53,676 nt of DNA from Propionispira arboris (lineage in GTDB: Bacteria; Bacillota; Negativicutes; Selenomonadales; Selenomonadaceae), in assembly GCF_900109225.1 (NCBI RefSeq), contig NZ_FNZK01000026.1, positions 1 to 53,676 of the forward strand, given 5' to 3'. Position 1 is the first letter of the stretch, and each line of letters opens with the position of its first letter. Below, piece after piece: positions 9,521-17,938 of the stretch. The notes below the pieces were generated by a model, which had not been told where the DNA came from, searched no databases, and saw nothing but the letters and a program-made list of their open reading frames with translations. Position numbers and translations under genes: made by a program.

Positions 9521-9802
9521 ATGAAAAGAATTTATGTGGCTTGTGGTTCAGGTGTTGCTACATCACAGACGGTGGCATCCAAAATTAGTAGTATGTGTGA
9601 AGATGAAGGATTAGATGTCGCCATTGAAGCAGTAGACATAAAATCGTTGGAAAACATTATTGACCAATGTGATATCTATGTGTCCATTGTTTCTAATGAC
9701 GCAAATATTTTTGATAAACCGACAGTTAGTGGAATTCCTTTCTTGACAGGTATTGGCATGGATGATGAATGGGAAAAACTAAAGAGTTTTATTGAATTAT
9801 AA
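9521..9802 (+). CDS. gatB: PTS IIB component, galactitol type
   Basis: Small phosphocarrier (93 residues) with the P-loop-like active site CGSGVATS; Cys8 is the phosphorylated residue. It hands phosphate to the sugar bound in the IIC permease. I chose the ATG at 9521, which gives the family's usual opening MKRIYVACGSG and has AAAGGAG at 9504-9510; earlier in-frame ATGs overlap the end of the IIA gene and the ribosome site. A stem-loop follows it before the IIC gene. Confidence 0.88.
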   Translation: MKRIYVACGSGVATSQTVASKISSMCEDEGLDVAIEAVDIKSLENIIDQCDIYVSIVSNDANIFDKPTVSGIPFLTGIGMDDEWEKLKSFIEL

Positions 9803-9810
9803 AAAAATAG

Positions 9811-9829
9811 CCCTCTCGAAAAGAGAGGG
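9811..9829 (+). promoter_or_regulatory. Stem-loop between IIB and IIC genes
   Basis: CCCTCTC (9811-9817) pairs with GAGAGGG (9823-9829) around a GAAAA-type loop. No T run follows, so it is more likely an mRNA processing or stability element than a terminator; it could adjust the IIB to IIC ratio. Confidence 0.5.
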
Positions 9830-9923
9830 ATGATCCTAAAATATACCGGATCAAATATAAACACATTTTGATTATAACATATATTTAAAATTTATAGATA
9901 AAAAAGTGAGGTGCCTTAAAATT

Positions 9924-11273
9924 ATGGATGCTATATTGAATTATATATTAGGGCTCGGAGCCGCAATCTTTTTACCAGTAATTATGATCATTCTGGGACT
10001 ATGCATGGGCATGAAGGTTAAAAAAGCTATAACTGCGGGTGTGACATTGGGTATTGCATTTACAGGTATGAACGTAGTTTTAGGCTTTATGTTTGATGCT
10101 ATTAGTCCAGCAGCGAAAGCATTAGTTGAAATGACGGGGATACAGCTAACCGCAATTGATGTTGGTTGGGCACCAATTGCTTCGATTGCATGGGCTTGGC
10201 CTTATGCTGTCTTAATGTTTCCTTTTCAGATTGCAATAAACTTAATTATGCTTGCTTTGAATCGGACAAATTGTTTGAATGTAGATTTATGGAATGTATG
10301 GGGAAAAATTTTTATAGCTTCTATGGTAACGTATGTTTCCGGTAGTTTGATTTTTGGTTTTATTGCCGCAGGAATTCAAGTTATACTGGAACTTTTAAAT
10401 GGAGATTTGATACAAAAACAATTATATCAGTTCACTAAAATACCAGGTGTCACTTGTACCCATCCAATGTTTTTACAGACACCGGTTCTTTGTGCATTTA
10501 ATCGTATTCTTGATTTTATTCCCGGAATTAATAAAATTAATTTAGATTCTAAAGGGTTAAAAGATAAACTGGGAATTTTTGGGGAAAACAGTATTATGGG
10601 GTTGCTTGTTGGTGCACTTATTGCTGGAATCGGCGGGTATGATTTTAAAGGTATTGCGACAACAGCTATTCAGGTTGCTACAGCAATGGTTTTATTCCCG
10701 ATGGTTGCAAAGTTATTTATGCAGGCGTTGGCACCTATCGCTGATGCTGCCAGTACTTTTATGAAAAACAAATTTAAAGGAAGAGAATTTTATATTGGGT
10801 TGGATTGGCCGTTTATAGCTGGACAATCTGAAGTGTGGGTTGCTGCAATTATTATTGTCCCAGTCGAATTATTATTGGCGATTGTCATGAGTCAAATGGG
10901 ACTTAATAATTTAATTCCTCTGGCTTCCATTATTAATGTGGCGGTTACAGTGCCAGCACTTATTGCAGGAAACGGAAATTTACTTAGAATGATCCTAATT
11001 TCGATTATGGCGACACCAATTTATCTATTAGTTGCGACCAGTTTTGCTCCAGTAATGACAAAAATGGCGATAGCAACCAATGCGCTGCAAGTTCAATCTG
11101 GACAATTTATCGGCTGGCTTGCATTTGAAGCACCTGAACTTAGATGGGGTTTGGCACATGCATTTAATGGAGAAGTAACCGGAATTGCTGTAATTATAGC
11201 TTTAGCATTGGCCTTTGTTTGGTACTTTAAACGTATGATAGTTATTAATAAAACGTTGGATGATAAAAAATAA
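9924..11273 (+). CDS. gatC: PTS IIC permease, galactitol type
   Basis: Membrane channel of the PTS, 449 residues, mostly hydrophobic. It opens with MDAILNYILGLGAAIFLPVIM, the usual GatC N-terminus, and contains the GVTLGIAFTGMN segment and, near the C-terminus, APELRWGLAHAFNGE. The ATG at 9924 follows GTGAGGTG at a good distance; an upstream in-frame GTG at 9906 lies inside that ribosome site. Family members move galactitol, other hexitols or pentitols and some ketoses as phosphates. With an aldolase and a DhaKL pair downstream, a polyol or ketose that ends as dihydroxyacetone phosphate and an aldehyde is likely (inference). Confidence 0.88.
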   Translation: MDAILNYILGLGAAIFLPVIMIILGLCMGMKVKKAITAGVTLGIAFTGMNVVLGFMFDAISPAAKALVEMTGIQLTAIDVGWAPIASIAWAWPYAVLMFPFQIAINLIMLALNRTNCLNVDLWNVWGKIFIASMVTYVSGSLIFGFIAAGIQVILELLNGDLIQKQLYQFTKIPGVTCTHPMFLQTPVLCAFNRILDFIPGINKINLDSKGLKDKLGIFGENSIMGLLVGALIAGIGGYDFKGIATTAIQVATAMVLFPMVAKLFMQALAPIADAASTFMKNKFKGREFYIGLDWPFIAGQSEVWVAAIIIVPVELLLAIVMSQMGLNNLIPLASIINVAVTVPALIAGNGNLLRMILISIMATPIYLLVATSFAPVMTKMAIATNALQVQSGQFIGWLAFEAPELRWGLAHAFNGEVTGIAVIIALALAFVWYFKRMIVINKTLDDKK

Positions 11274-11290
11274 TTTAGGAGGATATTCAG

Positions 11291-11956
11291 ATGTTAGATA
11301 AGTTAAAACAAGAAGTTGTAAAGTATGCATTAGAAGCAGATCGTTCAGGATTATGTAAACATAGATCCGGTAATTTTAGTATGCGTGATCCTAAAACTGG
11401 ATATGTATGTATTACACCAACGGGGGTTGATCGGGCAGAACTGAGTTATCATGATATTGTTGTGATAGATCTGGATGCTAAGGTTATTGAAGCGGAGACA
11501 GGTCTTAGACCGACGAGTGAAACGCTTATGCATTTGGCCGCATATAAAATGCGTCAGGATGTAAATGCAGTGGCACATACACATTCTAGATTTGCTACAT
11601 CTTTTTCCATCCTAAAGAAGCCAATTCCGGCGATTGTTTATGAGGTTGCTAACCTTGGCTGTAAAAATGGCTATATTCCAGTAGCTGACTATGGACGACC
11701 AGGAACGCCGGAATTGGCTGAAAGAACGGTGGCTCAGCTAAAAATTTCTGATGTCGTTTTAATGGAAAGTCATGGCGTAATTGCTGTTGATGCGGATATA
11801 AAAGAAGCCTTGCTAAAGGCCCATTATGTAGAAGAAATGGCGGAAATTTATTATCGTACACTTACGTTGACCGGTGGGACGGAGCCGCATGTTGTGCCGC
11901 TGGAAGAACTGCAGAAATGGGAATACCCAAAAGAAATTCAATTGCTGCCTAAATAA
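11291..11956 (+). CDS. Class II aldolase, FucA/AraD family
   Basis: Zinc-dependent aldolase or epimerase of the fuculose-phosphate aldolase family, 221 residues. Zinc ligands are His96 and His98 (AHTHSRFA) and His161 (MESHG); Glu77 in RPTSE fits the catalytic acid. FucA-type enzymes split a ketose 1-phosphate into dihydroxyacetone phosphate and an aldehyde such as lactaldehyde or glycolaldehyde. It follows the IIC gene by 17 bp with GGAGG upstream, so it probably acts on the phosphorylated product of this PTS or of the following kinase. The family also includes ribulose-5-phosphate epimerases, so the reaction is not certain. Confidence 0.85.
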   Translation: MLDKLKQEVVKYALEADRSGLCKHRSGNFSMRDPKTGYVCITPTGVDRAELSYHDIVVIDLDAKVIEAETGLRPTSETLMHLAAYKMRQDVNAVAHTHSRFATSFSILKKPIPAIVYEVANLGCKNGYIPVADYGRPGTPELAERTVAQLKISDVVLMESHGVIAVDADIKEALLKAHYVEEMAEIYYRTLTLTGGTEPHVVPLEELQKWEYPKEIQLLPK

Positions 11957-12011
11957 GCATACTATATAGAACGCATTAAAGAAATTACATCCAGTCTATC
12001 AGTCTGCCAGA

Positions 12012-12070
12012 AATGGGGTATAGGGCATCGTTTGCTTCCTACGTAACGCCACGGAGCCCTATACCCCATT
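12012..12070. repeat. Long perfect hairpin between aldolase and dhaK
   Basis: AATGGGGTATAGGGC (12012-12026) pairs perfectly with GCCCTATACCCCATT (12056-12070), extended by CAG/CTG outside one mismatch. The loop is 29 nt. There is no T run, so it should not act as a simple terminator; it may limit read-through, protect the upstream mRNA, or be a small palindromic repeat. Confidence 0.6.
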
Positions 12071-12141
12071 CCTGACGATTGCCATATAAAATGTTTAATG
12101 CCGTATATATAGTATCTTTTATAAAATTGGAGGTATGGGAT

Positions 12142-13146
12142 ATGAAAAAACTCATCAATAAAGCGGAAGATTTCGCTCGAGAAACGATAGAGGGGATTGT
12201 TTTAGCTCATCCAGAGAGTTTGAAAATGTTGAATGAAAATCATCATTGTGTGGTGCGGGCTGATGAAAAAAAACAAGGAAAGGTGGCCATTGCAACCGGA
12301 GGCGGATCGGGTCATCTGCCTTTGTTTTTAGGGTATGTAGGCAAGGGCTTGGCAGATGGGGTCAGCGTGGGAAATGTATTTGCCTCACCGAGTGCGGAGG
12401 TAATGCATGATATCGATAAGGCTATTCACGCTGGAGCAGGTGTATTGCATCTTTATGGGAACTATGGTGGTGATATCATGAATTTTGGGATGGCGGCAGA
12501 CCTTGCGGAAATGGAAGATATTGAAGTTACCGAGGTGCTGGGGTGTGATGATGTAGCTTCTGCACCAAAAGGCAAAGAAAGTAAACGCCGTGGTGTGGCC
12601 GGATTGCTATTTGCTTATAAGATTGCTGGTGCGGCTGCCGAAGACATGCTTTCTTTAGCCGAGGTAACACGTGTTGCACAAAAGACGGTTGATAATACAC
12701 GAACGATGGGAGTTGCCCTTACACCTTGTATTGTTCCCGAAGCCGGCAAAGCTACGTTCAGTATTGGTGAAGATGAAATGGAAATTGGTATGGGAATTCA
12801 TGGTGAACCAGGGATTAACCGTACGAAGCTAAAGCCAATAGATGAAGTTGTTGCAGAAATAACGAATAAGATTCTCTCTGATTTGTCATTTGAAGATGGC
12901 AGTGAAGTGTCTGTGCTGGTCAATGGATTAGGCGGAACTCCTAAAGAAGAACTATATATTGCCTATCGGCAGGTTTATAAGATTTTACAAGGAAAAGGTA
13001 TTAAAATTTATCGTAAATATATCGGAGAATATGCGACTTCATTGGAAATGGCAGGTATGTCAGTCAGTTTATTGAGGCTTGATGATGAATTGAAAAAATA
13101 TATAGACAGGCCATGCTATTCACCATTTTTTGAACAATCTCGCTAA
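12142..13146 (+). CDS. dhaK: Dihydroxyacetone kinase-like, substrate-binding subunit DhaK
   Basis: DhaK subunit, 334 residues, which holds the keto substrate as a covalent hemiaminal on a histidine. That residue is His220 in GMGIHGEPG; the phosphate-binding GGGSGH is at 53-58. The ATG at 12142 has GGAGG (12129-12133) eight bases upstream; the frame is open further upstream but without a ribosome site. DhaL follows directly, but no DhaM phosphocarrier lies nearby, so the pair uses either a DhaM encoded elsewhere or ATP. Relatives phosphorylate other short ketoses (erythruloses, for example), so dihydroxyacetone is only one possible substrate. Confidence 0.85.
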   Translation: MKKLINKAEDFARETIEGIVLAHPESLKMLNENHHCVVRADEKKQGKVAIATGGGSGHLPLFLGYVGKGLADGVSVGNVFASPSAEVMHDIDKAIHAGAGVLHLYGNYGGDIMNFGMAADLAEMEDIEVTEVLGCDDVASAPKGKESKRRGVAGLLFAYKIAGAAAEDMLSLAEVTRVAQKTVDNTRTMGVALTPCIVPEAGKATFSIGEDEMEIGMGIHGEPGINRTKLKPIDEVVAEITNKILSDLSFEDGSEVSVLVNGLGGTPKEELYIAYRQVYKILQGKGIKIYRKYIGEYATSLEMAGMSVSLLRLDDELKKYIDRPCYSPFFEQSR

Positions 13147-13160
13147 TGGAGGAAACTGTT

Positions 13161-13817
13161 ATGGAAAAAATAACAAAATCTGGATTAAAAACTATTTTAA
13201 AAAATATCATGGATATTATGGAAGAGGAAAAACAATTTCTTATTGAATTGGATGGTTCAATGGGGGATGGCGATTTGGGGCTAACCATGTGTTCTGGTTT
13301 TCAGGCGATATATAAGGAAATAGATAATATCGAGGATGAAGATTTAGGTAAGGTAATTATGAAGCTTGGCATGAAAATGAATGCAACAGTTCCATCAACG
13401 ATGGGGACTTTGCTTTCAACTTGTTTTGTGAAAGCAGCACCAAAAGCTAAAGGGAAGACAGAACTTACTTTGCAGGATTTTGCAGCTATGGGGAAAGCTG
13501 GAGTAGATGGCATTATGGTGAGGGGCAAAAGTAAGGTTGGCGACAAAACGATGTTGGATGCCTTGATTCCAGCAGTAGAAGCTTTAGAACTGGCAGTTAT
13601 TTCTGGTAAGTCAATGAAATCAGGGCAGCAAGATGCTTTAGCAGCGGCTGAAATCGGTGTAGAAAAAACGAAGACAATGCAGTCAGTACATGGACGAGCT
13701 GCTTATTATGCGGAAAAATCAATTGGCAGGCAAGATCCGGGGGCTACGGCGGTTATGTTTATTATTAAAGGAATTGTTAGAGGCTGTGAGAAACTGAATA
13801 AAAATTACCACATCTAG
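13161..13817 (+). CDS. dhaL: Dihydroxyacetone kinase-like, nucleotide-binding subunit DhaL
   Basis: Nucleotide-holding subunit of the DhaKL kinase, 218 residues. The metal-binding acidic motif is DGSMGDGDLG (Asp31, Asp36, Asp38) and the family segment GRAAYYAEKSIGRQDPGA is near the C-terminus. The ATG at 13161 has GGAGG (13148-13152) right after the dhaK stop, so the two genes are translationally close. It ends the sigma-54 operon; a strong terminator follows at 13872. Confidence 0.87.
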   Translation: MEKITKSGLKTILKNIMDIMEEEKQFLIELDGSMGDGDLGLTMCSGFQAIYKEIDNIEDEDLGKVIMKLGMKMNATVPSTMGTLLSTCFVKAAPKAKGKTELTLQDFAAMGKAGVDGIMVRGKSKVGDKTMLDALIPAVEALELAVISGKSMKSGQQDALAAAEIGVEKTKTMQSVHGRAAYYAEKSIGRQDPGATAVMFIIKGIVRGCEKLNKNYHI

Positions 13818-13871
13818 TGACAATTGTAAAAATGTATTTGAATAAGTGATCGGGGCTATTATGAAATATGT

Positions 13872-13916
13872 AAAAACCTCCAAATGAATTCTACCAGATT
13901 CATTTTGGAGGTTTTT
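13872..13916 (+). terminator. Terminator of the galactitol-type PTS operon
   Basis: AAAAACCTCCAAATGAAT and ATTCATTTTGGAGGTTTTT pair around an 8 nt loop and end in a T run. The stem is nearly symmetrical and could also work in reverse. Confidence 0.85.
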
Positions 13917-13972
13917 ACTGTAGGCAATAATAGATGCAGCTAGGGCGTCGATTGGTTTGTATTATAATACTA

Positions 13973-14002
13973 TTGACAATATATAATGTGACTTGTTATA
14001 TT
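13973..14002 (+). promoter_or_regulatory. Promoter of the P-loop kinase gene
   Basis: TTGACA (13973-13978) and TATATT (13997-14002) with an 18 bp spacer, about 65 bp upstream of the ATG at 14067. Confidence 0.5.
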
Positions 14003-14066
14003 GTTTATGGATGTATTCATGAAGTGGCTCTTAAATTTATTTGCTATAGAATAGGAGCAGCATGAA

Positions 14067-14672
14067 ATGAAAAAGACCTTGGTTTTATTAGCTGGATACC
14101 CAGGAACGGGAAAATCTTATTTATGTAGTATGATTTTGAAGCTGGAAAAACGTTTTTTTGTTTTATCACCAGATGAAATTAAAGAAAAATTTTGGGATGA
14201 ATATGGTTTTGATAATGAAACGGAAAAACAAAATGATATTGCGATGAGTTGGCAATATTATTATAAAAAAATGGAAGAATGCATGCAGGATGATATTTCG
14301 ATCATTTCGGATTATCCTTTTAGTATTAAACAGAAGGCAGCATTGCAGGAACGAATCGAAAAATATGGTTATCAAGTTGTGACAATACGGTTATTAGCTG
14401 ATTTAGATATCTTGTTTGAGCGACAGAAAAAGAGGGATTTGGATGACCAGCGTCATTTGGGACATATTTTGAGTGCTTATCATAAGGGTGATGTTTTAAA
14501 AGATCGTTATAAGGCAGATTCACTGGTTACGCGTGATGAATTTATGAATCGCTGCCGGACACGCGGGTATGATACTTTTTGTTTGGGCTATTTAATTGAG
14601 TTGAATGTAAGTGACTTTAGCCAAGTTGATTATTCAGGCGCAATGGAAAAGCTCGCACTGCTTATAAAATAA
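14067..14672 (+). CDS. P-loop nucleotide-dependent kinase of unknown substrate
   Basis: Single-domain protein of 201 residues with Walker A GYPGTGKS (10-17), followed by LSPDEIKEKFW, a pattern seen in zeta-toxin/T4 kinase-like and small-metabolite kinases. An acidic ISDYP segment near residue 75-80 could be the Walker B-like element, and the basic stretch ERQKKRD near 115 looks like a lid. It is a single transcription unit with its own promoter and a terminator at 14744. Similar stand-alone kinases occur beside PTS operons, so it may phosphorylate a sugar or polyol, but nothing here proves this. Confidence 0.6.
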   Translation: MKKTLVLLAGYPGTGKSYLCSMILKLEKRFFVLSPDEIKEKFWDEYGFDNETEKQNDIAMSWQYYYKKMEECMQDDISIISDYPFSIKQKAALQERIEKYGYQVVTIRLLADLDILFERQKKRDLDDQRHLGHILSAYHKGDVLKDRYKADSLVTRDEFMNRCRTRGYDTFCLGYLIELNVSDFSQVDYSGAMEKLALLIK

Positions 14673-14743
14673 AATTCTTGTGTAAGCTCAGCGAAATGGT
14701 ACGGCTGCATGGTGAAAAAATGGACAGATTTTTAATAGATGGT

Positions 14744-14803
14744 ACGCTCTCTTTGGGGAACAGTCGAAATATGGCTGCTTTTTCATAGAGAGCGTTTTGT
14801 TTT
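14744..14803 (+). terminator. Terminator after the P-loop kinase
   Basis: ACGCTCTCT (14744-14752) pairs with AGAGAGCGT (14787-14795), followed by TTTTGTTTT. Confidence 0.7.
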
Positions 14804-14883
14804 AGAATTTTATATATAAGGAGATGAATGCTGGTGCGTAAGCATGAAATCATAATTTTTATAGATAGGTTAATCATGGTGCT

Positions 14884-14923
14884 TAGGCATTATATTTCCG
14901 CAAGGGCGGAAATACAATGCCTA
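14884..14923. promoter_or_regulatory. Large palindrome upstream of the PRD regulator
   Basis: TAGGCATTATATTTCCGC (14884-14901) and GCGGAAATACAATGCCTA (14906-14923) pair at 17 of 18 positions around AAGG. It ends about 20 bp before a TATAAT at 14945-14950 that lacks a good -35. The position suits an activator or autoregulatory site; as RNA it would be a stable hairpin without a T run. Confidence 0.5.
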
Positions 14924-14977
14924 GGAAACCTGAAAAAGGAATTGTATAATACAAACATAGCAAGAAGGAGAGACATT

Positions 14978-16927
14978 ATGAATACATCCAGCAAGAGAAT
15001 ATTGAAAATAATTAAAATATTTGATGCAAGTAAAAAATTATTGGATAGTAGTAAATTAGCGCTTTTATTAGGTGTAAGTTCCAGAACAGTACGTAGTGAT
15101 ATGAAAGAAGTCAATTCACTTTTGAAAAATTATGGGGCTGTAATTCAATCTGAAACTGGGTTGGGATATTTATTAAAAATAACGGATGCGAAAAAGTATC
15201 AGGAGTTTAAAGGACAACATCTTAATTTCAGAAAAGCGGATTACGTTACGGATCAAATTGTGCCAACCGATCATAATGATCGTATATTTTTTATCATTAC
15301 AAAACTACTGACCTTCTCGCTTCATCAAAAAATTGTCAATCAGCTGGAACTTGCTGACGAATTGTTTATTAGTTTATCAACACTGAAGTCTTACTGGAAA
15401 GATATCAAAAAAAGCCTGGCCAGATTTAATCTGCAGCTTGTTGCGGATCGATCAAATGGCGTAAGAATTGAGGGCGATGAGGCCCAGATTCGTCATTGCA
15501 TCTCAGAGTATATTTTCAATAAAGATGATTTGGTAGATTTGGAAAATAATAAATTTTATGCCAATGTTTTCTCGATAGAAGAAGTTGAAACGGTAACTGG
15601 TATTTTGCTCAAAGTTATTTCAAAGTACAATATTTATTTGACGGATACTGCTTTTAGAGGCTTGATTGTTCATATCGTGATTGTTTTAAAACGGGCTGAT
15701 ATTAAAAATACCCTTGAATATAGTGGCGATGAGATGAAAGAACTTAGTAAGACCCTTGATTTTGTTGTTGCGAATGAAATTACGCAGGAAATAGCAGAAA
15801 AAATGTGTGTAGATATTAGCGACGAAGTTTTTTATCTTACCAAGCATTTTATGTCGAGTAAAAAATTCATGAAAGATGGCAGTAATGCTGATAAGGGTGA
15901 ATATAAGGGCCTTATTGAAAATATCTTGGCGACGATCAAGTGTGATATTGGCATTGATTTTTCGGCAGATGAAGAATTATTATCAGGGCTTACGATTCAT
16001 TTAGGCGCAGCGGTAAATCGTTTGAAGTTTAATATGAATATTCGAAATGATATTTTAGCGACCGTGAAAAAAAGTTATCCATTAGCTTTTGAAATCGCTA
16101 TTGCGGCCAGTAAAGTTATGGAAAAAGCAGAAAATCTCAAGACGAATGAAAATGAAATTGGTTTTCTGGCCGTTCATTTTGGTGCAGCTCTCGAAAGAAA
16201 TAGTTGTAAAGAAAAAACGGCTATTGTGGTTTGTGGAGCCGGAGCGGCAACGGCAATGCTATTAAAAAGTAAGCTGCAGCGCCGCTTTGGCGGATATCTT
16301 CAAATCGTAAAGATCTGTCCATCGTATGCCATTACCGAAGAACTGGCTCAAACTGTAAATTATATATTTACAACAGTACCACTTAAAAATATTATTTCGA
16401 CAAAAGTGATTCAAGTAGATCCAATTCTTACAGAAGAAGATTTGGAGGTTTTGAATCAGGTGATTACAACCGGCAGTGATGGCGGGGATACTATACGATA
16501 TAATGACTTTTTTAAACGCGATTTATTTTTCTCGAAATTAGCAGCGTATTCAAAATTTGAGGTTTTGGAGAAGCTGACTAATAGAATGATTCGAGAGGGT
16601 TATATCGATGAAAAGGTAAAAAAATCTATTTTTGACAGAGAACGTATGGCATCAACAGAGCTGGGGGGGCTTATTGCAATCCCACATGCACTGGAAAATA
16701 ATATGGAACAGCCATCCATTGCAATTGCAATATTAGAGAATCAAATTGTTTGGAATGCAGAGAAAGTACAAGTTGTTTTTCTGATCAGTATATCGAAAAC
16801 AAAATATGATATATGGGAACCTGTTTTTAAAAAAATTTATCGTTATTTTGTAATGAACATGGGGGTAAATGATCTTATTCGAGAACCCGATTTTGATGTT
16901 CTTATGAAAAATTTATCAATGGCATAA
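14978..16927 (+). CDS. PRD-containing transcriptional activator (BglG/MtlR-like)
   Basis: Regulator of the ascorbate-type PTS genes that follow. From the ATG at 14978 (GAAGGAG seven bases upstream) it has 649 residues; the frame runs open for 150 bp more but through a palindrome. Domains: N-terminal helix-turn-helix (about 1-65; LLGVSSRTVRSDM) and a second helical region, two PRDs (about 165-395), a galactitol-type IIB-like domain (VVCGAGAATAMLL, about 410-490) and a C-terminal IIA-like domain (about 500-649) with His in LIAIPHALE. This is the MtlR/LicR plan of a DNA-binding activator, not an RNA antiterminator. HPr and the cognate PTS should phosphorylate the PRD and IIA/IIB sites. Confidence 0.87.
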   Translation: MNTSSKRILKIIKIFDASKKLLDSSKLALLLGVSSRTVRSDMKEVNSLLKNYGAVIQSETGLGYLLKITDAKKYQEFKGQHLNFRKADYVTDQIVPTDHNDRIFFIITKLLTFSLHQKIVNQLELADELFISLSTLKSYWKDIKKSLARFNLQLVADRSNGVRIEGDEAQIRHCISEYIFNKDDLVDLENNKFYANVFSIEEVETVTGILLKVISKYNIYLTDTAFRGLIVHIVIVLKRADIKNTLEYSGDEMKELSKTLDFVVANEITQEIAEKMCVDISDEVFYLTKHFMSSKKFMKDGSNADKGEYKGLIENILATIKCDIGIDFSADEELLSGLTIHLGAAVNRLKFNMNIRNDILATVKKSYPLAFEIAIAASKVMEKAENLKTNENEIGFLAVHFGAALERNSCKEKTAIVVCGAGAATAMLLKSKLQRRFGGYLQIVKICPSYAITEELAQTVNYIFTTVPLKNIISTKVIQVDPILTEEDLEVLNQVITTGSDGGDTIRYNDFFKRDLFFSKLAAYSKFEVLEKLTNRMIREGYIDEKVKKSIFDRERMASTELGGLIAIPHALENNMEQPSIAIAILENQIVWNAEKVQVVFLISISKTKYDIWEPVFKKIYRYFVMNMGVNDLIREPDFDVLMKNLSMA

Positions 16928-16987
16928 AAAGCATTTCTGACGCAGCCGAAGCGTTAGACAAAATTCCTTTATATTGGAGTGTTAGGT

Positions 16988-17452
16988 ATGATTCGTGATG
17001 TGATACAGGATAGTCATATTTTACTAAATATGAGTCCAAAAGATTGGCAAGAAAGCATCCGCTTAGTGGCACAGCCACTACTTAAAGAAAAATATATTAC
17101 GCAAAATTATATTGAGGCAATGGTTAATGCGGTTAAACAATATGGTGCTTATATCGTTGTCGGCAAAGGCGTGGCACTTGCCCATGCGAGACCTGAAGAA
17201 GGTGTTCAAAAGTTAGGGCTTAGTGTGATGACATTAAAAGACCCAATTGCTTTCGGCAATCAGGAAAATGATCCTGTAAAACTGATATTTTGCCTGGCAG
17301 CCATTGATTCGAAGGCTCATTTGGATATTATGCGTTCTATCGTTCATATAATTAATGAAAATTGGAAAATAAATGAAATTGTGGCACAAAAAAACTTAAT
17401 GGATTTTAAAAAGACACTGGAGAAAATTGAAGAAAATAGTAAAAATGACTAA
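16988..17452 (+). CDS. ulaC: PTS IIA component, ascorbate type
   Basis: Cytoplasmic phosphocarrier of 154 residues with the active-site His66 in KGVALAHARPE, the UlaC/SgaA signature (galactitol-type IIAs read MPHA instead). I use the ATG at 16988, with TTGGAG eight bases before it; a GTG at 16979 overlaps the ribosome site. It starts 60 bp after the PRD regulator and is probably co-transcribed with it. A 6 bp stem (GCCTTG/CAAGGC, 17468-17493) lies in the 153 bp before the IIB gene. Confidence 0.85.
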   Translation: MIRDVIQDSHILLNMSPKDWQESIRLVAQPLLKEKYITQNYIEAMVNAVKQYGAYIVVGKGVALAHARPEEGVQKLGLSVMTLKDPIAFGNQENDPVKLIFCLAAIDSKAHLDIMRSIVHIINENWKINEIVAQKNLMDFKKTLEKIEENSKND

Positions 17453-17605
17453 CTTGTAAAGAGCACAGCCTTGTTGATGACGATTAGCAAGGCATATGTT
17501 GAAAAATCAGTTTAACAATAATTGTTGTAAAATTGTGAAAATATAAGTGAGAGATATATTGGATGCGATTCAGCTGAATATTAAAATAAATAGGAGTGTG
17601 TTGAA

Positions 17606-17914
17606 ATGAAAAAGAAAATAAAGATTTTAATGGTTTGCGGGGCAGGTCTGGGGAGTAGTTTTGCTTGTCAGATGAGCGTGGAAGATGTTTTGAATAAGTT
17701 AGGGGTGGAAGCTGATTTAGATCATTGTGATATTTCATCAGCAGTGTCAATGCATCCAGATCTTATTCTGACGGCATCTAATTTCAAATCACAGTTTGAA
17801 AAATTTACGATAAATCCAGCGGAAACAAACATTATTTATTTGACGAACATTGTTGGTAAAAAAGAAATCGAAGAAAAACTGGTACCTATATTGAAAGAAA
17901 AAGGCATTATGTAA
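17606..17914 (+). CDS. ulaB: PTS IIB component, ascorbate type
   Basis: Small phosphocarrier, 102 residues, with active-site Cys11 in VCGAGLGSSF, the typical UlaB loop. It carries phosphate from the IIA to the UlaA-type permease. It is preceded by a 153 bp gap containing the small palindrome AACAATAATTGTT (17514-17526), which may be a regulatory site. The IIC gene follows 24 bp later. Confidence 0.87.
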   Translation: MKKKIKILMVCGAGLGSSFACQMSVEDVLNKLGVEADLDHCDISSAVSMHPDLILTASNFKSQFEKFTINPAETNIIYLTNIVGKKEIEEKLVPILKEKGIM

Positions 17915-17938
17915 CAGAAGAAAGAGGGGGTTTTTTCT

